DNA of 36,391 bases from assembly GCA_016930275.1 (NCBI GenBank), contig JAFGHA010000193.1, positions 1-36,391 on the forward strand, in the 5' to 3' direction. This document shows positions 7,991-15,840 of the stretch, piece after piece; within the stretch, counting starts at the first letter, position 1, and each line of letters begins with the position of its first letter. Under the pieces are notes generated by a model. The model was not told the origin of the DNA. It saw only the letters and a list, made by a program, of their open reading frames with translations, and searched no databases. The stretch is from Chitinispirillaceae bacterium. Its GTDB lineage: Bacteria; Fibrobacterota; Chitinivibrionia; Chitinivibrionales; Chitinispirillaceae. Both the position numbers and the translations under genes were made by a program.

Positions 7991-10222
7991 ATGGGTAAAG
8001 GACAGGTACTGGCGCTTGCTATAGTCGCAGCTATAGCTGCAGGTGTTGTTAGCGCGCAGGAGGAGCTTTATCCCAGCATGTTCGTGCTGGGTGATGTGAC
8101 GCTTCTTGATGGTCCGTTCAAGCATGCGATGGACTTGAACGTGGAAACATTAAAGAAGTACACTGTTGACCGGCTGCTGTTTCCATATCGCAAAGAAGCG
8201 GGCCTTCCTACCTTAGGTGCCCGGAACTACGTCAACTGGGAAGGACTTGACGGGCACGTAGGCGGTCACTACCTTTCCGCATTGGCGATACAGTATGCAG
8301 CCACCGGAGATGAAGAATGTAAGACGCGTATGGATTATATGGTTGATGCACTGAAGGAGTGTCAGGACGCGAACGGGAGTGATCCTGATTTCGTCGGGTA
8401 TGTGGGTGCAGTTCCCAACGGAAAACCCACATGGAGAAGTATTAAAGGTGGTAATGTTGGTGCTGTCTGGGATCCGTGGGTTCCCTGGTATAATATTCAT
8501 AAGATGTATGCCGGCCTCAGAGATGCGTGGGTGTATGGTGATAATGAGCTTGCTAAATCCGTCTTTCTCAAATTCTGTGACTGGGGAATTGCTCTCTGTG
8601 CAGGATTGAATGATAATCAGATGCAGCAGATGATGGGGAATGAATTCGGTGGAATAAATGAGGTGTATGCCGATGCCTATTATCTGACAAAAGAGGAGAA
8701 GTATCTTACTTTTTCAAAAAAGTTTTCCCATAAAGACATCCTCGATGCGATGGCACAGGGCAGAGATAATCTCGACAGCAAACATGCAAATACCCAGGCC
8801 GCCAAAGTCGCGGGATTTGAACGCACCGCCGAAGTGGCCGATGATGACTATTATCACAAAGCAACTGATTATTTCTGGGAAACGGTTACGAAAAACAGAT
8901 GCACCGTTATCGGCGGGAACAGTGAGGATGAACGGTTTATAGCGGCAAATGACTGGATGAGATACATCAACGAGAGAAACGGTGTGGAAACCTGCAACAC
9001 CTATAATATGCTCAAGATTTCCGACGGCCTTTTCCGAATGAATCCGGATGCGAAATACGCTGATTTTTACGAGCGTGCTCTTTTCAACCATATCCTTTCC
9101 ACGCAGCATCCCGAGCATGGTGGTTATGTCTATTTTACGCCGTCACATCCGCGTCATTACCGTGTGTATTCAGCGCCGGATGTCGCCATGTGGTGCTGTG
9201 TCGGGAGTGGTATGGAAAATCATACAAAATACGGTGAATTCATCTACACACACCAAAGTGATTCTCTTTTCGTGAATCTGTTTATCGCTTCTGAGGTGGA
9301 CTGGAAAGAAAAAGGGGTGATCATTCGGCAGGAAACACAATTCCCTGATACTGGTATGGCAGTATTCACGATTAGTGCTGCAGCTCCTACGCAATTCAAA
9401 CTGCTCATTCGTCACCCCGGATGGGTGCACAAACGGGGAATGGTTGCGATGGTCGGTCCTGATGTATTCGGTCTTGATTCAGATCCGTCAACATATATTA
9501 CCATCGACCGGACGTGGAATGGAGGTGAACAGGTAAAGGTGCTGATGAAAATGGATTTTTCGATTGAACGATTGAATAATGTCGATTCGTGGTCTTCCAT
9601 AAAACGTGGTCCCATTGTTATGGCGTCAATAACGGGTACCGATAATTTGCCGGGGCTTATTGCCAATGACAGTCGTTTCGGGCATTCGCCGAGTGGTACG
9701 CTTATGGATGTTAATTCCGCACCGAAATTGAATATTAATCTTGGAACTTTCCGCACGCAGTTTACTCCGGTTGCAGGTAAAACACAGACCTACAAGGCTC
9801 CGGGAATATTCCAGAACAGTGCGGACGGCAATCTGGAGTTCATGCCGTTTTATCGACTCCATGATGCACGGTATATGATGTATTGGAATGCCACGATAAC
9901 GGGGAATTACCCTCCTGATCAGGATATCGAGTTTGTAGTGGACTCAATCACCACCGTGATCGCCAACTTGAAAAATGAAGCGCCTCCAGGTATCAGGCAG
10001 CTTTGCGGGAAACTCCAGTTCACTTTTACTACTGACGATCCGACCCGTCGGGTGGTGCTCTATTCGTTGACCGGAAAAAAGGTTGCCGAAATTGCAACTC
10101 CCGGAAAAACCGGAGAGCTGCAGTATGGAAAACGGGGACTGAGTCTGAATAGTGGCATGTATACGGTACAGGTCATTTCTGATGGAGAGCGTATTTCGGA
10201 AAAAGTTTGTATAACAAAATAG
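7991..10222 (+). CDS. Secreted GH127-family beta-L-arabinofuranosidase-like enzyme, copy 2
   Basis: This is a tandem paralogue of the preceding gene, 743 residues from ATG 7991. An ATG at 7982 is also in frame, but GAGAAAGG ends at 7981, giving correct spacing only to 7991 and an N-terminus parallel to copy 1. The signal peptide ends VSA-Q. By eye the two copies are identical at 27 of 40 positions over residues 21-60 and 34 of 40 over 61-100. Catalytic features are kept: GGNSEDERF with Glu314, VETCNTYNM with Glu333 and Cys335, and MWCCVGSG with Cys402 and Cys403. The C-terminus again looks like a sorting domain (VVLYSLTGKKVAEI, GMYTVQVI, SEKVCITK). It is the last gene of the operon and is followed by a strong terminator. 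Two intact, diverged copies suggest different arabinofuranoside linkages or expression levels. Confidence 0.85.
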   Translation: MGKGQVLALAIVAAIAAGVVSAQEELYPSMFVLGDVTLLDGPFKHAMDLNVETLKKYTVDRLLFPYRKEAGLPTLGARNYVNWEGLDGHVGGHYLSALAIQYAATGDEECKTRMDYMVDALKECQDANGSDPDFVGYVGAVPNGKPTWRSIKGGNVGAVWDPWVPWYNIHKMYAGLRDAWVYGDNELAKSVFLKFCDWGIALCAGLNDNQMQQMMGNEFGGINEVYADAYYLTKEEKYLTFSKKFSHKDILDAMAQGRDNLDSKHANTQAAKVAGFERTAEVADDDYYHKATDYFWETVTKNRCTVIGGNSEDERFIAANDWMRYINERNGVETCNTYNMLKISDGLFRMNPDAKYADFYERALFNHILSTQHPEHGGYVYFTPSHPRHYRVYSAPDVAMWCCVGSGMENHTKYGEFIYTHQSDSLFVNLFIASEVDWKEKGVIIRQETQFPDTGMAVFTISAAAPTQFKLLIRHPGWVHKRGMVAMVGPDVFGLDSDPSTYITIDRTWNGGEQVKVLMKMDFSIERLNNVDSWSSIKRGPIVMASITGTDNLPGLIANDSRFGHSPSGTLMDVNSAPKLNINLGTFRTQFTPVAGKTQTYKAPGIFQNSADGNLEFMPFYRLHDARYMMYWNATITGNYPPDQDIEFVVDSITTVIANLKNEAPPGIRQLCGKLQFTFTTDDPTRRVVLYSLTGKKVAEIATPGKTGELQYGKRGLSLNSGMYTVQVISDGERISEKVCITK

Positions 10223-10256
10223 ACGCCTAATTCCAAAGAGGGCAGGAAGTACGGTT

Positions 10257-10288
10257 CCCCGTTGCGATTGATCGCAACGGGGATTTTT
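10257..10288 (+). terminator. Intrinsic terminator of the GH127 operon
   Basis: CCCCGTTGCGA (10257-10267) pairs perfectly with TCGCAACGGGG (10272-10282) around a TTGA loop and is followed by ATTTTT. It lies 35 bases after the stop of the second GH127 gene. Confidence 0.9.
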
Positions 10289-10397
10289 ATTTGAACCTGC
10301 CAGTGTGCTAATTATCATTTCCGTTTCATGAATCAGTATGTATATGGTATTTTGATAATTCGTGAATTCATAACTTTCTTTGATTGGGTACTCTTTC

Positions 10398-12551
10398 ATG
10401 AACCGTTGGCGGGCTGTGGCTCTTTTATTGTGGTCTGTTTCCAGAGTGTTTGCCTCCTGCTACACCATGCCCAATCCTATTGACAGTGGCTATGGCGCCC
10501 GCGGACCGTTTACGGTATGTCGTGACAGTATTCCCGCTCCAACAGTGAAAGGCGCCTCCGTTCATCTGTTCAGGCCATGCCGTACCGACACTGTATGGCC
10601 GGTGGTGTTCTTTTTTCACGGTATCGGCGCATCCGACCCGTCGAATTACCGGGAACTATGTGAGCATCTTGCTTCACGTGGTCTTGCCGTTCTGTATCCA
10701 CCCTTTTCAAAAATGATCGCCATGGCGAAACCGGAGATGGCCTATGCCCAGTTGCGTGCAGGTTTCGACGCGGGGGTGGAGAAATGGTGGGACAAACTTG
10801 ACAGTACGCGGGTAGGATTCATGGGACACTCCTATGGAGGTGGTGCGGTTCCCGCACTGTCGCTGGAATGGATCAGGCAGCGTCTATGGGGAAAAAACGG
10901 GGCGTTTCTTTACATAATGGCACCCTGGTATTCCTATGAAATCTCACCGCTCCAGCTGGACGAGTATCCGCAATCCGTTACCATGATTATGGAGGTATTC
11001 GAGCATGATTACATCAACGATCATCGCATGGCGAAAGATATTTTCGATCACATTCCTATCGCGGATTCGGCCAAAAATTACATTATCCTGCAGTCGGATT
11101 CCTCCCATACTCCGCCGCTCTATGCCGGGCACGCTACCCCGAGCGGTGCGGCCGGCGGAGAGAGTACCGATTATCTCGATTATTACGGCATTTGGCGCCT
11201 TGCGGATGCGCTGGTGGACTACACCTTCAACGGGAATTCCGCTGCCCGGAAGCTGGCGTTCGGTTCCGGCAACGCCCGGCAGCGGTATATGGGGACCTGG
11301 AGCGATGGCGCACTAGTAAAGGAACTCAGGGGAGGACATAACGCGTTTGTCTATCTTCCCCAGAATAACTTCATGAATTTCTGGAGTCATGCCCGTAATC
11401 CCCGTTATCGGGTAGTGACTTTTTTCGGTGAAGAACCCGAGTGGGGGCATCGGGAGCGGATGACCATCCGGAATTATATCAACGTGCGTCCCGGAGCGGG
11501 AGAAATGTTCGATACCATGGACGTTGTGCACGCGGATTCCGGGCAACCGGTCTGTCCCATCACCTCCGGATTCGGTTCGTCGGGTCCCTACAAGGTCCAG
11601 AAGCGTGACTTTTTTCATCCGGTAAAAGGACATGGCAAAATCTATCTGTTCAGTCCCGTGGGTATTGACCGGCCCGCACCGGTGATTCTTTTTCTTCACG
11701 GATTTCAGTGGCCCATGCCCGATTATTACCAGGGATTCATCAACAACATCGTAAGTCAGGGATATCATGTCATTTTCCCGTCGTATATGTTGTATTCGAT
11801 GACCGTGGGGAATAAAAAACGATATGAATTAATGCTGGCCGGAGCGGTGGAGGCGTTCACGGTTCTCGGGAATACCGCGGATACCACACGGATCGGTTTT
11901 ATCGGTCATTCCTACGGCGGCGGGGCGGTACCTGCGGTGGCGTGGCATTTTCTCAAGCTTAAAAGGTGGGGGCGGAACGGGGCGTTCATGTTCATCCTTG
12001 CACCCTGGTACGTGTTCAACTTTGAACCGGAACAGTTCAGTAATTTCCCTTCCGAAACCCGCATGCTGATCGAAGTCTTCGAGGGCGACCGGTTCAATGA
12101 CTGGCGCATGGCGGAGGACCTGTTCTACTCCTTCACTACCATTCCCTATAAGAACAAGGATTTCGTGATCGTTCACAATGATGAGTACAATGACGAGGAA
12201 CTGGAAGCGGAACATACTTCGCCGCTGTCGAGCGGAGGTGACGACATCAACGTGATCGACTACTATGCACTCTACCGGTTAGCGGACGCACTCGCAGCCG
12301 AAACCTTTTATGGTGATACACTCGGAAGGGCCGTTGCCCTCGGAGGTGGAAGCTCACGGCAGATATTCATGGGAACCTGGCCCGACGGCACTCCGGTCGC
12401 ACATCTCACGGTGACCGATAAACCGGTGACCCCCTACCCGCAGTTTCTGTATCTGTTCAACTGGGGGCTTCTCTGGAATAAACGGCGACATGAGTATAAA
12501 CCGCTCGGTAAATTTGATCCGCTCTGGTTTCTCCGCAAGAACAGGGAATAA
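10398..12551 (+). CDS. Secreted protein with two tandem alpha/beta-hydrolase (esterase/lipase-like) modules
   Basis: The 717-residue protein starts at ATG 10398; an in-frame TTG lies at 10380. It has a signal peptide ending about VFASC. Two homologous modules lie 360 residues apart: SGYGARGPFTV at 30-40 against SGFGSSGPYKV at 390-400, FFFHG against LFLHG, and GHSYGGG at 143-149 against 503-509. Each module keeps a candidate catalytic triad: Ser145/Asp204/His237 and Ser505/Asp564/His606. The modules resemble the dienelactone-hydrolase / chlorophyllase / PETase-like branch of the fold. In an accessory polysaccharide locus an acetyl- or feruloyl-esterase role is plausible but unproven. It follows the GH127 terminator and has its own spacer, so it is probably transcribed separately. 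The ribosome-binding site is weak. Confidence 0.75.
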   Translation: MNRWRAVALLLWSVSRVFASCYTMPNPIDSGYGARGPFTVCRDSIPAPTVKGASVHLFRPCRTDTVWPVVFFFHGIGASDPSNYRELCEHLASRGLAVLYPPFSKMIAMAKPEMAYAQLRAGFDAGVEKWWDKLDSTRVGFMGHSYGGGAVPALSLEWIRQRLWGKNGAFLYIMAPWYSYEISPLQLDEYPQSVTMIMEVFEHDYINDHRMAKDIFDHIPIADSAKNYIILQSDSSHTPPLYAGHATPSGAAGGESTDYLDYYGIWRLADALVDYTFNGNSAARKLAFGSGNARQRYMGTWSDGALVKELRGGHNAFVYLPQNNFMNFWSHARNPRYRVVTFFGEEPEWGHRERMTIRNYINVRPGAGEMFDTMDVVHADSGQPVCPITSGFGSSGPYKVQKRDFFHPVKGHGKIYLFSPVGIDRPAPVILFLHGFQWPMPDYYQGFINNIVSQGYHVIFPSYMLYSMTVGNKKRYELMLAGAVEAFTVLGNTADTTRIGFIGHSYGGGAVPAVAWHFLKLKRWGRNGAFMFILAPWYVFNFEPEQFSNFPSETRMLIEVFEGDRFNDWRMAEDLFYSFTTIPYKNKDFVIVHNDEYNDEELEAEHTSPLSSGGDDINVIDYYALYRLADALAAETFYGDTLGRAVALGGGSSRQIFMGTWPDGTPVAHLTVTDKPVTPYPQFLYLFNWGLLWNKRRHEYKPLGKFDPLWFLRKNRE

Positions 12552-12841
12552 CGGCAGTAACGGAAGCGTGGTATTCAGTTGAATCGGCGTGACGGGGGTG
12601 CTTGAAACAGTGACGGGTTGGTGGTATTTTCTGGATACCAGGCTCCTGCCATGGCTGGACTTCAACGAAGGGTAAAAAGCGGTTCCTGTCCGGTGAAGAT
12701 CGTCGGTCGGGGCACATACGCCGGGCCGGTTTCTTTTCACTGTTCCAGAGTAGCGCCGCGGAGGGTTCGCCTTGTCAGCAGTGCAGCAGCCGGGCTTCAT
12801 GATCTTCGGATTCCTTTTTCCAGTCGGTATATAAATCCGGT
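12552..12841. other. Spacer before lptF-lptG fusion; possible decayed repeat
   Basis: This 290-base spacer has no convincing gene. The segment around 12613-12660, which includes TTCTGGATACCAGG, resembles the degenerate dispersed intergenic repeats seen in many environmental genomes; this is an impression only. TTCGGA (12805-12810) and TATATA (12828-12833), 17 bases apart, could be a weak promoter starting almost at the ATG at 12842. That start has no ribosome-binding site, so a leaderless transcript is possible. Confidence 0.3.
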
Positions 12842-15424
12842 ATGATACTTTATCGTTATATTATCCGTGAACTCATCGCCCCTTTTTTATCGTCGATGAG
12901 TATCATTGTCTTTCTCTTCGTTATGCAGCAGATGGTGTTGCTGCTCGACCGCGTTATCTCCAAAGGACTCGATCCGCTTATTGTTCTCGAAGTATTTCTC
13001 ATTCAACTCGCGTGGATTATCACCCTGGCGATTCCGATGGCGATCCTGGTGGCGACGCTCACCACTTTCGGACGCATGGCGGGGGATAATGAAATCACCT
13101 CGATAAAGGCGTCCGGACAGAATCTCTGGCCGCTGATGACTCCGGTTTTCGCAGCTGCTGCGGTGCTCGGTATATTGAATATCTACTTCAACGATCTGAT
13201 TCTTCCCGAAGCGAATCACCGGACCGCAAATCTCCTTTCCGATATCTCCCGCAAAAAACCCACCGCATTCATCGAACCGGAAGTGCTCATTACCGATTTC
13301 AGCGGATATACCATCTATACGGAGCGGGTGAACAACAAAACCGGCGGACTCAGTAATATCAGGATTTTCAGTAATACTCCGGGGCAGGACCCATCGGTGA
13401 CGGTTGCCGACAGTGCCGACCTGCGTATTACTCCCGACCAGAAATACATCGAACTTATTCTCTACAAGGGAGAAACGCACAGCATCTCCCGTACCAAGCC
13501 GAACGAGTACTTTCTCGGGAAGTTCGCACGACAGACGGTCGCGATAAAAAATGTTGATTCGCGTTTTGAGCGGACCAATTCGAATTACCGCGGCGATCGC
13601 GAGAAAAACGTCAAAATGATGCTTACCGATGTCGCTGACCTCAAAAAATCGAATACGTTACTGATGAACGAGTACAATGCCCTCATTGACTCACTTTCAG
13701 CCCGTATCCGGAATCTCGATTCGCTTTGCGCGGCAGATACCGCTTCTTCCGGTACAGTTGTTTCCACCGGTAAGAGCGATACGGCCTCGTATGTGGCCTG
13801 GGTCAAGAGTGTCGATTCCACCGGTGTGTTCACGACAGCCTCCATACGGTCCATCGGTGAGGTGATCGACCGGATTCTGCGGCGGATGCATGCGAACGAA
13901 CGGCTCATCTGTCAGTACATGGTGGAGGTGCATAAAAAATATTCGATACCGTTCGCCTGCATACTTTTCGTTCTGATTGGTGCACCGCTGGGGATTATGG
14001 CGAGGCGGGGCGGGCTCACGGTCGGTGCAAGCTACAGTCTGTTCTTCTTTATTGTCTATTGGGCGAGTCTTATCGGCGGAGAATCGATGGCCGACAAGAT
14101 GATCATTCCGCCATGGGTGGCGATGTGGGGCGGGGATATCTTCATTGCCGCCTGCGGTATCGTCCTTATCATTCTCATGCTCCGGGAAACCACCATACGG
14201 TTCGATGCGCTGTTTTCCTGGTGGAAAGGGATTACCGGCAGGAAACATCCGCTGCTCAAAGCGATCACCGGAAATATCCTGTTCAGGATTCCGGGATATG
14301 TCGCGCTGGTACCGCGCTGGATACTGCGGAAACTTTTCGGTACCCTGCCGATATATCTGATCGGAATGTTTTTCGGGTATGTCGTCGGGGTACTGCTTGC
14401 CATTATCGCCATCTTCATCGCGGTCGATTACGTCAGCAACCTCAAACGGTTCGAGGGCGTGTCACTGCACGACGTAGCGCTTTTCTACTGGTATTACCTT
14501 CCGTGGATCATACAGATAACCATTCCGGTGGTGCTGCTGCTCGCCTCGATGTTCTCCATCGGAAAGCTCGCTAAAAACAGTGAACTGATCGCCATGAAGG
14601 CCGCGGGGATCAATCTCCGTCAGCTGACACTTCCGTTGCTGGCGCTCGGCGTGGCGCTGTCGATCGGATCGTTTTACGGAGGAGAGTGGATTCTGCCGCG
14701 GGCGAATTCCGCCCGGAGGGTGCTGAAGGACTATATGAAGGATCCGCAGGCGTCAACAATCGAGCGTGTGCACGGGATACGGGAGTTCAGGAGGAATTTC
14801 TATTATTTCGGAAATCCCGGTACCATGTATGTGTTCGGTGAGTTCAGTACCGTTCCACAGATGGCGCGAACGGTTTCCCGTGAGTCATTCGAGGGAAACC
14901 GGATCGTCGAGCGAATCAGCGCGGCATCGATGCTTTACGACAGTACCGGATGGCATTTCATAAACGGTTCGATACGCAGTTTCACTGATTCCGGTGTTAC
15001 CCTCACCACCTTTGATACCCTGAACGATGAGGTACTGACCTCCCAACCGGTCGATATGGTTGCGCGTATAAAAAGCAAGGAGGAGATGAGCTACTGGGAG
15101 TTGCGGGGGTTCATCGACGCCGCGCGTAGACGGGGTGAAAAAGTGCAGAAATATATGGGCGAACTGGAATTCAAGGTGGCGCTGCCGTTCATGAATTTCA
15201 TCGTGATACTGCTGGGAATCGCCATTACGGCGCGTGCCGGACGCAAAGGCGGTGCGGTGCTCTTCGGTATTGGACTTGCACTGATGTTTTCGTTCTGGAT
15301 TATTTCACGTCTGGCGATTGTATTCGCCCAGAACGGGCATTTTTCGACACTGCTCGGTGCCTGGATAGGAAACATCCTGTTTCTGTTCATCGGTCTTGTG
15401 CTGTATCGAAAGGCGATGCGGTGA
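12842..15424 (+). CDS. Fused LptF-LptG lipopolysaccharide export permease
   Basis: This 860-residue inner-membrane protein contains two YjgP/YjgQ-family permeases in tandem; normally LptF and LptG are separate proteins of about 360 residues. Copy 1 (1-455) opens with YRYIIRELIAPFL, transmembrane helices at about 15-36 and 50-75, the coupling-helix signature GRMAGDNEITSIKASG (77-92), a periplasmic jellyroll region (about 140-235) and C-terminal helices with GAPLGIMARRGG (380-391). Copy 2 (about 500-860) repeats this: PIYLIGMFFGYVVGV, GKLAKNSELIAMKAAGI (574-590), a second jellyroll and IAITARAGRKGGA. A hydrophilic, partly helical insert at about 245-345 enlarges copy 1. Together with LptB2 the pair extracts LPS from the inner membrane toward LptC. 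Its stop overlaps the GTG start of the next gene by four bases. Confidence 0.88.
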   Translation: MILYRYIIRELIAPFLSSMSIIVFLFVMQQMVLLLDRVISKGLDPLIVLEVFLIQLAWIITLAIPMAILVATLTTFGRMAGDNEITSIKASGQNLWPLMTPVFAAAAVLGILNIYFNDLILPEANHRTANLLSDISRKKPTAFIEPEVLITDFSGYTIYTERVNNKTGGLSNIRIFSNTPGQDPSVTVADSADLRITPDQKYIELILYKGETHSISRTKPNEYFLGKFARQTVAIKNVDSRFERTNSNYRGDREKNVKMMLTDVADLKKSNTLLMNEYNALIDSLSARIRNLDSLCAADTASSGTVVSTGKSDTASYVAWVKSVDSTGVFTTASIRSIGEVIDRILRRMHANERLICQYMVEVHKKYSIPFACILFVLIGAPLGIMARRGGLTVGASYSLFFFIVYWASLIGGESMADKMIIPPWVAMWGGDIFIAACGIVLIILMLRETTIRFDALFSWWKGITGRKHPLLKAITGNILFRIPGYVALVPRWILRKLFGTLPIYLIGMFFGYVVGVLLAIIAIFIAVDYVSNLKRFEGVSLHDVALFYWYYLPWIIQITIPVVLLLASMFSIGKLAKNSELIAMKAAGINLRQLTLPLLALGVALSIGSFYGGEWILPRANSARRVLKDYMKDPQASTIERVHGIREFRRNFYYFGNPGTMYVFGEFSTVPQMARTVSRESFEGNRIVERISAASMLYDSTGWHFINGSIRSFTDSGVTLTTFDTLNDEVLTSQPVDMVARIKSKEEMSYWELRGFIDAARRRGEKVQKYMGELEFKVALPFMNFIVILLGIAITARAGRKGGAVLFGIGLALMFSFWIISRLAIVFAQNGHFSTLLGAWIGNILFLFIGLVLYRKAMR

Positions 15425-15840
15425 CCGGTTCAAAACCGAAGGTACTTCTGATTGATGACAGCCTTGACACGCTGGATCTCGTTGAAGTGTTTCTGTATCG
15501 CGATTTTGATGTGGTTACCGCTGAAAACGGCTTTGAAGGATTCAAACTGGCAAAGGAACTGCAGCCCGCCCTGGTGATCACCGATATCATGATGCCGGTT
15601 ATGGACGGAGTACGTTTATTCAACGATCTCCGGCGCCAGGAAAAAACCGCTGCCATACCGGTGATCGCGATGACGTCGTTTTTGAAAAAGATAACCCGCA
15701 AGAGCCTCCTCGCTATGGGATTCAACGGTGTTATCGCGAAACCGATTGACCGGCCGAAGCTGCTGCAGCTGATCGGCAGGGTACTGTCGATCCCGTCGCT
15801 CTGTTCAGGGGACAAGGTAACCGATGAAACGCAATCATAA
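15421..15840 (+). CDS. Single-domain response regulator (CheY-like receiver)
   Basis: The 139-residue protein starts at GTG 15421, overlapping the LptF-LptG stop by four bases. It is a receiver domain with the acidic pair IDD at 11-13, phospho-acceptor Asp55 in the VITDIMMP motif, Thr85 in AMTS and Lys107 in AKP, so all switch residues are present. There is no output domain; about 25 hydrophilic residues follow the receiver. Its end overlaps the diguanylate cyclase gene by 17 bases, so the three genes are likely translated as a coupled set. It probably acts by protein contact, perhaps on the cyclase or the permease. No histidine kinase is encoded nearby. Confidence 0.88.
   Translation: MTGSKPKVLLIDDSLDTLDLVEVFLYRDFDVVTAENGFEGFKLAKELQPALVITDIMMPVMDGVRLFNDLRRQEKTAAIPVIAMTSFLKKITRKSLLAMGFNGVIAKPIDRPKLLQLIGRVLSIPSLCSGDKVTDETQS

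Noticed and set aside
12618-12845. 75-codon open frame before lptF-lptG
   Set aside because: The sequence is Arg/Ser/Pro-rich, has no ribosome-binding site and overlaps a probable decayed repeat.
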